A stretch of 64,000 bases of DNA from SG8-41 sp964521405 (GTDB taxonomy: Bacteria; Pseudomonadota; Gammaproteobacteria; Burkholderiales; SG8-41), in contig CAZFRR010000299.1 in the NCBI GenBank assembly GCA_964521405.1, forward strand, positions 1-64,000, written 5' to 3'. Position numbers and translations under genes: made by a program. Below are positions 42,537-50,417 of the stretch, piece after piece; the stretch's first letter is position 1; each line of letters starts with the position of its first letter. The notes beneath the pieces are model-generated. The model saw only the letters and a program-made list of their open reading frames with translations. It was not told the origin of the DNA and did no database searches.

Positions 42537-43415
42537 CTACGCCGCCAGCGAGACGACCGACTCTTCGTAACGGCCCGAACCCATCTTGCCTTCCTCGAAG
42601 ATCCCGTGCTCGGCGATCCAGCGCTGCGAGTCTTCGAACACTTCGCGAGTATAAGGCTCGAACACCAGGCGCTCGCCCGGCCCCCAGCGACGCGTGTCCA
42701 TCTGCTCGAGGAAACGCCGCGGAAATTCCCGGCGATAGTAATGCGTGTAGCGCTCGGGCCGCAGATCGATGTCGCGCTGGGCGCTGCGCAGCGCCCGGTA
42801 GTATTTCTTCACGTCCTCGGGATCGGGATCGCCGTTGATCAGCGCGGCAATCATGAAGGTGGTGTCTATGATCTTGCGGAAGCCCAGTTGCTCGACGAAA
42901 TAGTACGGGCCGCTGAACAACGCCACCGCCGGCAACTTGCCATCGACCATTTTTTCCATGCGGCCGAACAGGATACCATCGGCAAACGAGAGCTGGATCT
43001 CGTCGGGCTTCAGGTACGGCTCGAGCGCCTGGATGGTGGAATAATGGCTGCCGGACTGGTAGCCGACCGAGATCGGCACGCCTTTCAGGTCCTGCGGCGT
43101 GCGCACGCCGGAATCCGGCGGCACGAATATTCCCGAGGGCGCGACCGAGTAGCAGTCGGCATAGAGCTTGCCGTGGCCCGCCGAAGCGGCGACGTTGACG
43201 GTCCAGTGGCAGGCACAACTCACGTTGGACGGGCGCCCTTTCTCGATGTCCTGGAAGGCGCCGACCTTGTCGGGCGTCGCATGCGTCTTGCCGAGATCGT
43301 CACCAGCCCAATTGGAACGGAACTCGTAATCGAGGCCCTCTGCCTTGAAATAACCCTTTTCCTCGGCAACCCACTCCTGCAGCCTGAAATGCGGGGATAT
43401 GACGAACTTGCCCAT
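42537..43415 (-). CDS. NMT1/THI5-like protein without signal peptide
   Basis: A 292-residue protein of the NMT1/SsuA-like fold, shared by solute-binding proteins, THI5 and 4,5-dihydroxyphthalate decarboxylase-type enzymes. It begins MGKFVISPHFRLQEWVAEEK, with no export signal. A CACHWT cluster sits in the middle (SNVSCACHWTVNVAASAGHG), which could bind metal. The absence of a signal and proximity to ligAB make an enzymatic role, such as decarboxylation of an aromatic acid, more likely than transport. The start at 43415 follows an AGGAGG-like ribosome-binding site. Confidence 0.7.
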   Translation of the reverse strand: MGKFVISPHFRLQEWVAEEKGYFKAEGLDYEFRSNWAGDDLGKTHATPDKVGAFQDIEKGRPSNVSCACHWTVNVAASAGHGKLYADCYSVAPSGIFVPPDSGVRTPQDLKGVPISVGYQSGSHYSTIQALEPYLKPDEIQLSFADGILFGRMEKMVDGKLPAVALFSGPYYFVEQLGFRKIIDTTFMIAALINGDPDPEDVKKYYRALRSAQRDIDLRPERYTHYYRREFPRRFLEQMDTRRWGPGERLVFEPYTREVFEDSQRWIAEHGIFEEGKMGSGRYEESVVSLAA

Positions 43416-43567
43416 GATTTCCTCCTGTCGGTCGGCGCGGCAGCCGACGGGTAAATGTAACCCTCTCACCTGAGATAATCAAAGCGCGCCAATGACGGGC
43501 GCCGGGATAGCCTCAAGCGGCAGGCAACAAGCCCTTGCTGCGGTGCAAACTGCCCGATGCCGGCCGA

Positions 43568-44785
43568 TCAACCGCGCCGCGCGTAAATCATGCGCGCCAC
43601 CGGCGCCAGCACACCGAAGATGCCGATGCTGGCGAACGCGAGCCCCCACGCGACCGGGCTGCGGTTGCCGCCCGCCAAGTCGAGCACCACGCCGAACACC
43701 AGCGGCGCCAGGCAGGCCGAGCTGAACCCCACGAAGGAATAGACCGCCATCGTCGCGCCGCGCGTCTCAAGCGGCGCGGAGGCGATCGCGCCGGAAGTGA
43801 GCGCGGCGGAGTCCCCCAGCATGAGGCCGTAATGCAGGCACATGATGAAGAACACCAGCAACCACGGCAGCGGCGCGGTGTAGCCCAGCACGCAGGCGAG
43901 GAGACCCGAGGCGGTCATGAAAGTGAAGATCACGCGCGTGCGGCCGAAACGGATGGCGAGCTCGTTGCCCGATACGCTCATGACTGGCCCCAGCATATTG
44001 ATGGCCGCGGCGAGCGTTGCCGCGCCGATCAGCATCGGCGCATCCGCCGGCTGCAGCGTGGCGGTGAAAACGAGGAACGCCACCATCCACGAGCGCTGTC
44101 CGAAGAGCTCGTAGTTATGCACCGAATAGCCGAGGATGTAGGGCAGCGTCTTCCGGTTTTTCACCACCGGCCGGAAATCGAGCAGCGCGGTCGCCGGCGC
44201 GCTCGCCGCGCGCGTGCGCCCGCGCGGCATGACGAGATTCACCACGAGCGCCGCGATCGCCGGGCCGGCCGCGCCGTAGGCAAACGCCGCCGCCCAGCCA
44301 TGCGCCGCGCCGATCCAGCCGCAGATCAGGATGGAGAAGGTCGAGCCGATGCCGAAACTCGCGGTGTAGAAGCCGACCGCGCGCGACTGCACCGGGCCTT
44401 CGAGCTGGTCGGCCAGCATCTTGAGGCCCGGCATGTAGGATCCGCCGAGCCCGGCCCCGATCAGGAACTGGAAGAAGAGCGCGCTCCACAGCCCCTGCGC
44501 GAACAGCATGAAGCCCGCCGCGCCCGCGATCGACAGGGCGCAGGCGAAGGCATAGACCCGCCGCGCGTCCACCCGGTCGGTGAGGCTGGTGAGGATGGGA
44601 GTCGCCGCGACATAGCCCGCGTAGAAGATGCCGCTGATCAGGCCCGCCTCGGAATTGGACAGCCCCCACTCCTTCTGCAGCGCGGGCAGAAGCGTGGTGT
44701 AGGTGGCGAAGCCGGTCATGCACAGCGTCTCCGCTACGCACATCAAGAGCGTCAACTGGACGGGCGTCAGGCGCGCAGCGCTCAT
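43568..44785 (-). CDS. MFS transporter
   Basis: A 405-residue 12-helix major facilitator. Helix 1 is LTLLMCVAETLCMTGFATYT, the intracellular motif DRVDARRVYAFA lies between helices 2 and 3, and an equivalent FGRTRVIFTF lies between helices 8 and 9. The residue pattern is that of organic-acid or small-molecule uptake MFS without a clear subtype. It overlaps the upstream GDSL esterase by four bases, so it is co-translated with it; the pair may move a product or ester substrate. The substrate is not readable. Confidence 0.88.
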   Translation of the reverse strand: MSAARLTPVQLTLLMCVAETLCMTGFATYTTLLPALQKEWGLSNSEAGLISGIFYAGYVAATPILTSLTDRVDARRVYAFACALSIAGAAGFMLFAQGLWSALFFQFLIGAGLGGSYMPGLKMLADQLEGPVQSRAVGFYTASFGIGSTFSILICGWIGAAHGWAAAFAYGAAGPAIAALVVNLVMPRGRTRAASAPATALLDFRPVVKNRKTLPYILGYSVHNYELFGQRSWMVAFLVFTATLQPADAPMLIGAATLAAAINMLGPVMSVSGNELAIRFGRTRVIFTFMTASGLLACVLGYTAPLPWLLVFFIMCLHYGLMLGDSAALTSGAIASAPLETRGATMAVYSFVGFSSACLAPLVFGVVLDLAGGNRSPVAWGLAFASIGIFGVLAPVARMIYARRG

Positions 44786-45396
44786 ATCGCGCCCGTCTTG
44801 CGCAGCAGATTCGCGATCGCCTCCGCCATCCGGCGATAGCCGATCGCGTTGGGATGGATGGAGTCGGATTTCTGGTCGGGGCGGTAGAGCACGTCGGTCA
44901 CGATCTTGCCCTCGTAGGGGATGCCGAACTCCTTCGCGAGCTCCGCGTAGAACTCGGGCGCGCTGGTGATGAGCGCGGGCTTGGGCACGCCCACCAGCAT
45001 GACCGAAATGCCCCGGTTTTTGATGGCCTGGAGGATGCCCCGCAGGTTTCGCTTGATCTCCGCGTCACCCAGCTTGCGCAGCATATCGTTGCCGCCCAGG
45101 CACACGATCATGAGCGCGGGCTTGTGTTCCTCGATCACGCTCTCCAGGCGGGCCAGGCCGCCGCTGGTCACCTCGCCCGGCACGCCCGCGCGTATGACCT
45201 TGCGGTTGACGAGCTGCGCCAGCACCGCGGGATAGCTCTCGTGCTCGGACGCGCCGGTGCCATAGGTCAGGCTGTCGCCGAAGGCGACGATGACCCCGCC
45301 CGGCCCGACCGGCGACAGGCGGGGCACCTTCTCCCCACAACTCGCGATCGCAACCGCCAAACACAACAGGACGGCAAGCCGGGTCACGATCGGCAT
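44782..45396 (-). CDS. SGNH/GDSL lipase-esterase, TesA-like lipoprotein
   Basis: A 204-residue periplasmic arylesterase of the TesA group. A lipobox-like LLCLAVAIASCGE ends with Cys19-20, so it may be lipid-anchored. Blocks are IVAFGDSLTYGTGAS (Ser nucleophile), SGGLARLESVIEE, CLGGNDML and DSIHPNAIGYRRMAEAI (Asp-x-x-His). It acts on short acyl esters or lysophospholipids. Its stop overlaps the MFS start. Confidence 0.88.
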   Translation of the reverse strand: MPIVTRLAVLLCLAVAIASCGEKVPRLSPVGPGGVIVAFGDSLTYGTGASEHESYPAVLAQLVNRKVIRAGVPGEVTSGGLARLESVIEEHKPALMIVCLGGNDMLRKLGDAEIKRNLRGILQAIKNRGISVMLVGVPKPALITSAPEFYAELAKEFGIPYEGKIVTDVLYRPDQKSDSIHPNAIGYRRMAEAIANLLRKTGAI

Positions 45397-45515
45397 TTCA
45401 GCAGCGCGAGTTGTAATCCTGCAACTATCCGATCAGCGTCTTTTCTGTCAGGAAACGCGGTGTCCATACGAAATGCCATTCTAACAATAGCGCCCTGCGG
45501 CACTCGGCCGGTCGA

Positions 45516-47129
45516 TCATGACTTGCCGCCGCGTTTCCTCAGGTCGCGCAGGATTTCCCGCGCGGCGTTGTGCCCGGGCAGCCCCGACACGCCGCCGCCC
45601 GGATGCGTGCCCGCGCCGCACAGATAGAGCCCGGCGATCGGCGTGCGGTAATCGGCGTGCCCCAGCACCGGGCGCGCGCTCCAGACCTGGTCGAGCGTCA
45701 GCGCGCCGTGAAAGATGTCGCCGCCCGTCAGCCCGAATTCGCGCTCGAGATCGAGCGGCGACAGGATGCTGCGCCCGAGCACCGAGCTCTTGAAATTGGG
45801 GGCGTAGCGCGTAACCGTGTCGATCACCAGGTCCGCCGCGGGCTCGCGGATCGTGTCCCAGTCGAGCCCGTTGGGGAGATCGTAGGCGAAATGCTGGCAG
45901 AAGAGGCTCGCGACGTGTCTTCCGGGCGGCGCGAGCGTCGGGTCCACGGTGGACGGGATCAGCATTTCCACGATCGGCGCGCGCGAGCAGCCCAGGGTGC
46001 GCGCGTCGAAGTAAGCCTGCTCCATGTAGGAGAGCGAGGGGCCGATGATGATGCCCGACTGGTGGTGCGCCTGCAGTTGCCGGCCGGGCAGGCAGTTGAA
46101 GTCCGGCAGTTCCGAGAGCGCGACGTTCATGCGGAAGGTCGCCGACCCGCACTTGTAGCCGCGGATGCGTTGCACGAAATCGGCGTCGAGCGCGCTCTCG
46201 TCGACGAGCTTCAGGAAGAGCCGCCTGGGATCGACGCCGGCCACCACGAAGCGCGCGTCCACCATGCTGCCGTCCGCCAGCTGCACGCCCTGCGCGCCGC
46301 GGTCGTCCACGCAGACCTTGCTCACTTCGCAATCGACGGTAATCTCGACGCCGCGCTGCTCCGCTTCCTGCGCCATCGCCTGCGTGATGGCGCCCATGCC
46401 GCCGATCGCGTGGCCCCATGCGCCGCGGCGACCGTTCACTTCCCCGATCACGTGGTGCAGCAAGACATAGGCCGAGCCCGGCGCATACGGGGTTGCATAG
46501 TTGCCGACCACCGCGTCGAAGCCGAAGGCCGCCTTGATCGGCGCGGACTCGAACCAGGTGTCGAGCAGGTCGCCGGCGCTCTTGGTCATGAGATCGAATA
46601 GATCCCGGCGTGCAGCCATGCCGGCCTTGCGCAGGCGAAAGGCGGTGCGCAGCGCGGCAAAGGTGTCGCGCGCGCCGCCGCCGACGTTGGGCGGGGTCTC
46701 GAGGAGCATCTCGCGCACTACGTCGCCGGCGCGCTCCAGCATGGCGTAGTACTCGGGCAGCCGCTGGGCGTCACGCGCCGAGAACCGCATGAGCTCGGTC
46801 TGCGTCTGGCCGAGCGAGTTCTCGATCTTGAAATGGCCGTTGTCGGGCAGCGGCAGGAAATTGGCCATCGGCCGCTCGACGATTTTGAGACCGTGCTCGG
46901 CGAGCCGCAGGTCGCTGACCACCTTGGGGTGCAGCAGGCTCACCGTGTAAGCGGCGGCGGAGTTGCGGAAACCCGGCAGGAATTCTTCCGTGACCGCCGC
47001 ACCGCCGACCACCGGTCGGCGCTCGAGCACCCTTACCTTGTATCCCGCGCCGGCCAGATAGCAAGCGCAGGTCAGCCCGTTGTGACCGCCGCCAACGATG
47101 AGCGCGTCGTACGGTTTATGGTTGGGCAT
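45516..47129 (-). CDS. FAD-dependent oxidoreductase, PYROXD2/CrtI-like
   Basis: A 537-residue flavoprotein of the phytoene-desaturase-like amine-oxidoreductase superfamily, closest in outline to PYROXD2. The N-terminal dinucleotide motif ALIVGGGHNGLTCACYLAG is followed by RRPVVGGAAVTEEFLPGF, and a C-terminal GLYLCGAGTHPGGGVSGLPG closes the FAD site. Function of bacterial members is unknown, and no carotenoid genes are nearby. The start at 47129 is used, since the 36-residue extension to 47237 is translated from the tRNA gene. Confidence 0.85.
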   Translation of the reverse strand: MPNHKPYDALIVGGGHNGLTCACYLAGAGYKVRVLERRPVVGGAAVTEEFLPGFRNSAAAYTVSLLHPKVVSDLRLAEHGLKIVERPMANFLPLPDNGHFKIENSLGQTQTELMRFSARDAQRLPEYYAMLERAGDVVREMLLETPPNVGGGARDTFAALRTAFRLRKAGMAARRDLFDLMTKSAGDLLDTWFESAPIKAAFGFDAVVGNYATPYAPGSAYVLLHHVIGEVNGRRGAWGHAIGGMGAITQAMAQEAEQRGVEITVDCEVSKVCVDDRGAQGVQLADGSMVDARFVVAGVDPRRLFLKLVDESALDADFVQRIRGYKCGSATFRMNVALSELPDFNCLPGRQLQAHHQSGIIIGPSLSYMEQAYFDARTLGCSRAPIVEMLIPSTVDPTLAPPGRHVASLFCQHFAYDLPNGLDWDTIREPAADLVIDTVTRYAPNFKSSVLGRSILSPLDLEREFGLTGGDIFHGALTLDQVWSARPVLGHADYRTPIAGLYLCGAGTHPGGGVSGLPGHNAAREILRDLRKRGGKS

Positions 47130-47140
47130 GGAGATAAAGT

Positions 47141-47216
47141 TGGCGCGCCCGGCGGGATTCGAACCCACGACCCTTGGCTTCGGAGGCCAATACTCTATCC
47201 TCTGAGCTACGGGCGC
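47141..47216 (-). tRNA. tRNA-Arg (CCG)
   Basis: A 76-base tRNA on the minus strand. The acceptor GCGCCCG (47216-47210) pairs with CGGGCGC, followed by discriminator G and an encoded CCA at 47141-47143. The anticodon stem TTGGC/GCCAA flanks the loop CTCCGAA, giving anticodon CCG, which reads CGG. The T-loop GTTCGAATC is canonical. It lies just upstream of the PYROXD2-like start. Confidence 0.97.
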
Positions 47217-47293
47217 GTGCGGAGCGGATTCTAGCACAGGGATAATCGTACTATCTCTCCGGAATCAATGTTTTATCCACTATTTAGTTCCGC

Positions 47294-47299
47294 TATAAT
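47294..47299 (+). promoter_or_regulatory. -10 box of the cytochrome scar gene
   Basis: A TATAAT box lies 24 bases before the 40-codon gene. The -35 region (TTTTAT at 47271) is weak but 17 bases upstream. Confidence 0.6.
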
Positions 47300-47322
47300 G
47301 CGCGCTTCAAGGAGCGCGCATC

Positions 47323-47445
47323 ATGGCCGAAAACCATCCTGAAGAACCTGCCTCGCTGATCAAAACGCCCAAGGGCGGCAACCTCTCGCTCGCCGACGCC
47401 GACGTCAAGGCGGCGGTGGATTACCTGGTTGGCCTTGTTAAGTGA
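47323..47445 (+). CDS. 40-codon cytochrome c5 internal-deletion remnant
   Basis: A 40-residue peptide with promoter, ribosome-binding site (AAGGAG, 8 bases upstream) and a clear terminator after it. Its first half (MAENHPEEPASLIKTPK) is like the cytoplasmic N-terminus of membrane-anchored cytochrome c5 (as recalled from betaproteobacteria). Its second half (GGNLSLADADVKAAVDYLVG) is like the C-terminal helix of the same protein. No heme motif CxxCH, transmembrane helix or axial Met (MPPKGG became KTPKGG) remains. An in-frame deletion joining two similar CCCAAG sites fits. Alternative: a true small protein or an assembly error. Confidence 0.6.
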   Translation: MAENHPEEPASLIKTPKGGNLSLADADVKAAVDYLVGLVK

Positions 47446-47449
47446 GGCG

Positions 47450-47559
47450 TGATGGGTGATGAGTGATGGGTGATAAGTAAGGGCGCAGCGCGTGCTGCGC
47501 CCTTTTTGTTTGCGGGCTTCGGCTTGTTCCATTCACCATTCACTATTCACCATTCACTC
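47450..47559. repeat. Inverted GATGGGTGAT / ATTCACCATTC words round a terminator
   Basis: The left arm (47450-47477) repeats GATGGGTGAT, GAGTGATGGGTGAT. The right arm (47530-47559) repeats ATTCACCATTCACTATTCAC. The terminator at 47481-47507 lies between the arms, so the two structures are nested. Confidence 0.8.
47481..47507 (+). terminator. Rho-independent terminator
   Basis: GGGCGCAGC (47481-47489) pairs with GCTGCGCCC (47494-47502) across GCGT and is followed by TTTTT. It ends the short cytochrome remnant gene. It is the clearest terminator in the window. Confidence 0.95.
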
Positions 47560-47564
47560 GAGCC

Positions 47565-48392
47565 ATGGCAACCTACGCAATCGGCGACGTCCAGGGCTGC
47601 TACGACCAGTTGATGCGGCTGCTCGAGCGCGCGGGATACGACGAGCGGCGCGACCTGCTGTGGTTCGTCGGCGACCTCGTCAATCGCGGCCCGCAGTCGG
47701 CGCAGACCGTGCGCTTCGCGAAAAGCCTGGGCGAGCGCCAGGTCACCGTGCTCGGCAACCACGATCTCGCGCTGCTGGTCGTCGCCGATGGCGTCAAGAA
47801 GCCCCATCGCGGCGACACTTTCGACGAACTCCTGTCCGCTCCCGACCGCGATGAGCTCATTCACTGGCTGCGCCACCAGAAAATGATGCATGCCGGCGGC
47901 GGCCACGCGATGGTGCACGCCGGGCTGCTCCCGCAGTGGAGCCTCGCCCAGGCGCTCGCGCTCGCGCGCGAGGTGGAAACCGCGCTGCAGGGACCGGAGC
48001 ACCGCGAATTCCTGAAGAGAATGTACGGCAACGAGCCCCTCGCCTGGCGCGACGATCTTGCCGGCTACGACCGGCTCCGCGTCATCGTCAACGCCATGTC
48101 GCGCATGCGTCTCGTGACTCCCGGGGGCGCGATGGAATTCAGCCACAAGACGGGGCTCGCCAATCTCCCCGCCGGTTACCTGCCGTGGTACGACGCGCCC
48201 GGCCGCGCCAGCCGCGGCAGCCGCATCCTCTTCGGCCACTGGGCCGCGCTCGGCCTGCTCGTCCGCGAAGACGTGGTGTGCCTCGACACCGGGTGCGTGT
48301 GGGGGCGCGCGTTGAGCACGCTGAGGCTCGAGGACGGCCGGCTGTTTCAGCAGGATTGCCCGGAGCTGAAAGGCGCGGCTTTCGAAGAATGA
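47565..48392 (+). CDS. apaH: Symmetrical bis(5'-nucleosyl)-tetraphosphatase
   Basis: A 275-residue metallophosphatase that hydrolyses diadenosine tetraphosphate to two ADP and may remove Ap4-type RNA caps. The metal motifs are GDVQGCYDQLMRL, FVGDLVNRGP, LGNHDLALL and a late GHWAALGLLV with WYDAPGR. The start at 47565 (MATYAIGDVQG) is conserved. A perfect 12-base hairpin follows the stop codon. Confidence 0.96.
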   Translation: MATYAIGDVQGCYDQLMRLLERAGYDERRDLLWFVGDLVNRGPQSAQTVRFAKSLGERQVTVLGNHDLALLVVADGVKKPHRGDTFDELLSAPDRDELIHWLRHQKMMHAGGGHAMVHAGLLPQWSLAQALALAREVETALQGPEHREFLKRMYGNEPLAWRDDLAGYDRLRVIVNAMSRMRLVTPGGAMEFSHKTGLANLPAGYLPWYDAPGRASRGSRILFGHWAALGLLVREDVVCLDTGCVWGRALSTLRLEDGRLFQQDCPELKGAAFEE

Positions 48393-48421
48393 GCCGGCGC
48401 GTCAGCGAGTGACGCGCCGGC
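48393..48421 (+). terminator. 12-bp perfect hairpin after apaH
   Basis: GCCGGCGCGTCA (48393-48404) pairs perfectly with TGACGCGCCGGC (48410-48421) across five bases and begins one base after the apaH stop. No T-run follows, but the stem is very stable. Confidence 0.65.
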
Positions 48422-48423
48422 GA

Positions 48424-48481
48424 ACGGGATACGGGATATCGCGCATCCCGCATCTCGATTCACGATTCACGATTCACGAAT
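48424..48481. repeat. GGGATAC and ATTCACG word arrays
   Basis: GGGATACGGGATATC (48425-48440), then CGCATCCCGCATCTCG, then ATTCACGATTCACGATTCACG. Two different word families (GGGATAC type and GTGAATC type) stand side by side between apaH and the PfkB gene. Confidence 0.75.
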
Positions 48482-48495
48482 CTTCACGCCTTGGC

Positions 48496-49431
48496 TCACC
48501 ACGGCCGGGAGCCAAAGGCTTCCTGGTAGCGGCTTGCGACTTCGTCGCGGGTGAAGCGATGGTTCTGGCCGCCGCGGCTCGCGATCTTGATCGAGCCGAG
48601 CAGCGAGGCCAGGCGCCCGGTTACCGGCCAATCGAGCCCGGCGGCAATGCCGTAGAGCAAGCCCGCGCGGTAGGCGTCGCCGCAACCGGTCGGGTCCGCC
48701 ACCCGTTCCGGCTCGACGGAAGGAATCTCGATGCTGCGGCCGTTCGCCATGATGAGCGAGCCGCGCGCCCCCAGGGTCACCACCAGCGCTTTCACGTTCT
48801 TCGCCAGCTCCTCGAGTTTTGTGCCGGTGCGCTCCTGCAGCATCTGCCCTTCATAGTCATTCACCGTCACGTAGCTCGCCAGGTTGACGAAGCCGTTCAG
48901 TTCCTCGCCGCCGAACATCGGCAGCCCCTGGCCGGGATCGAAAACGAAAGGCACGCCGGCGGCGTGAAATTCGCTCGCGTGCTGCAGCATGCCGTCACGC
49001 CCGTCGGGTGAGATGATGCCGAGCCTGACCCCGTTCGCCTCCCCAACATGGTTCTCGTGCGAGTAATTCATCGCCCCCGGGTGAAACGCCGTGATCTGGT
49101 TGTCGTCGAGATCGGTGGTGATGAAGGCCTGCGCGGTGAAGGTGTTCGGGATGCGGCGGATATGGTGTTGCGGCAACTCGAGCGCCTTCAGCCGCGCGTC
49201 GTACGGCTGGTAATCGTCGCCGACGGTGGCCATGATGAGCGGCTCTCCCCCCAGCAGGCCCAGGTTGTAGGCGATATTGCCGGCGCAGCCGCCGAACTCG
49301 CGGCGCAGGTCCGGCACCAGGAAGGCGACGTTCAGGATGTGCAGCTGGTCGGGCAGGATGTGGTTCTTGAAGCGGTCGCGGAACACCATGATGGTGTCGT
49401 AGGCGATCGAGCCGCAGATCAGCGTGCGCAT
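48496..49431 (-). CDS. PfkB-family carbohydrate/nucleoside kinase
   Basis: A 311-residue ribokinase-fold kinase. The PfkB-1 region is EFGGCAGNIAYNLGLLGGEP, and the C-terminal signature is VADPTGCGDAYRAGLLYG, with the catalytic Asp. The pattern is close to adenosine- and sugar-kinases of proteobacteria, but I cannot tell which. It begins MRTLICGSIAYDTIMVFRD. It is preceded at 49431 by mscL in the other direction and followed by repeats toward apaH. Confidence 0.88.
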   Translation of the reverse strand: MRTLICGSIAYDTIMVFRDRFKNHILPDQLHILNVAFLVPDLRREFGGCAGNIAYNLGLLGGEPLIMATVGDDYQPYDARLKALELPQHHIRRIPNTFTAQAFITTDLDDNQITAFHPGAMNYSHENHVGEANGVRLGIISPDGRDGMLQHASEFHAAGVPFVFDPGQGLPMFGGEELNGFVNLASYVTVNDYEGQMLQERTGTKLEELAKNVKALVVTLGARGSLIMANGRSIEIPSVEPERVADPTGCGDAYRAGLLYGIAAGLDWPVTGRLASLLGSIKIASRGGQNHRFTRDEVASRYQEAFGSRPW

Positions 49432-49556
49432 GGGAGGTTGCCGCCGGAAGGAAATGGGGTTGAAATTATAGCTGCTTGCGGCAGTGGCGGTCCCTTGTGG
49501 CGCCAGGCTTCCCGTGGGAGCATCATTCGATCGGACATTGACTTGAGGAGAATCCC

Positions 49557-49985
49557 ATGCTGAAAGAGTTCAAGGAATTCGCGGTGCGCGGCAACGTGGT
49601 GGACATGGCGGTCGGCATCATCATCGGCGCCGCCTTCGGCAAGATCGTGGACTCGCTGGTGAAAGACCTGATCATGCCGCCGATCGGGCTGTTGCTCGGG
49701 AAAGTGGACTTCGCCAATCTGTTCGTCGTCCTCAAGCAGGGCGCCCAGGCCGGTCCCTATCTCTCCGTGGAGGTCGCGCAGAAAGCGGGCGCCGTGACCT
49801 TCAACTACGGCGCGTTCATCAACACCCTGATCTCGTTCCTTATCGTTGCCTTCGCGGTATTCCTGCTGATCCGCGCCATCAACCGGTTGAAGCGCCAGGA
49901 GGAGCAGAAACCGGCCGAGCCGCCCGCGACCCCGGAAGAGATCGTGCTGCTGCGCGAGATCCGCGACAGCCTGAAGAAACCGTGA
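49557..49985 (+). CDS. mscL: Large-conductance mechanosensitive channel
   Basis: A 142-residue pentameric channel that opens under membrane tension to release solutes in osmotic downshock. N-terminal helix MLKEFKEFAVRGNVVDMAVG then VGIIIGAAFGKIVDSLVKD (TM1, with the hydrophobic gate) and a C-terminal TM2 (NTLISFLIVAFAVFLLIRAI) are canonical. A GAGGAG ribosome-binding site is 7 bases upstream. Its stop codon lies inside a tandem GTGAATC word. Confidence 0.96.
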   Translation: MLKEFKEFAVRGNVVDMAVGIIIGAAFGKIVDSLVKDLIMPPIGLLLGKVDFANLFVVLKQGAQAGPYLSVEVAQKAGAVTFNYGAFINTLISFLIVAFAVFLLIRAINRLKRQEEQKPAEPPATPEEIVLLREIRDSLKKP

Positions 49986-49998
49986 ATCGTGAATCGTC
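49981..49998. repeat. GTGAATC words at the mscL stop codon
   Basis: CGTGAATCGTGAATCGTC includes the mscL TGA as part of its first word. A single arm only, no inverted partner within 100 bases. Confidence 0.7.
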
Positions 49999-50012
49999 CC
50001 CGGCTGACGGCT

Positions 50013-50417
50013 TCAGCCGAAGAGCACGAGCAGCCAGACGGCCGGGACGTTGACGAGGGAGATGAACACCGCGGCGCTGCCGATATCCTTGGCACGCTTG
50101 GCGAGCAGGTGGTTCTCCAGCGAGATGCGGTCGACCGCCGCCTCCACCGCCGAGTTGAGGAGCTCCACGATCAGCACCAGCAGTACCGCTGCGATCATCA
50201 GCGCCTTGCCGGCGCCGCTCGCCGGCATGAAAAACGCAGCGGGAATCAGGATCACGGCGAGAAACGTTTCCTGGCGGAATGCGTCCTCGTGCCGGAACGC
50301 GGCGGCGAAGCCGTCGAGCGAGTAGCCGAGCGCGTTCCAGACCCGCTTCAGGCCGGTCTTGCCTTTGTGCGGGCTTTCACCGGCTCTCGTGACCGGCGCC
50401 GGATCATCGCTCATCAC
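50013..50417 (-). CDS. dgkA: Diacylglycerol kinase
   Basis: A 134-residue three-helix inner membrane kinase that phosphorylates diacylglycerol made during membrane-derived oligosaccharide synthesis. The signature NSAVEAAVDRISLENHLLAK holds the catalytic Glu and the metal site. The N-terminal extension (MMSDDPAPVTRAGESPHKGK) is longer than in E. coli. It overlaps gcvH by four bases, so it is co-translated with it. Confidence 0.94.
   Translation of the reverse strand: MMSDDPAPVTRAGESPHKGKTGLKRVWNALGYSLDGFAAAFRHEDAFRQETFLAVILIPAAFFMPASGAGKALMIAAVLLVLIVELLNSAVEAAVDRISLENHLLAKRAKDIGSAAVFISLVNVPAVWLLVLFG

Noticed and set aside
47129..47237. N-terminal extension of the PYROXD2-like protein to 47237
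   Set aside because: The extra codons are the reverse reading of the tRNA-Arg gene.
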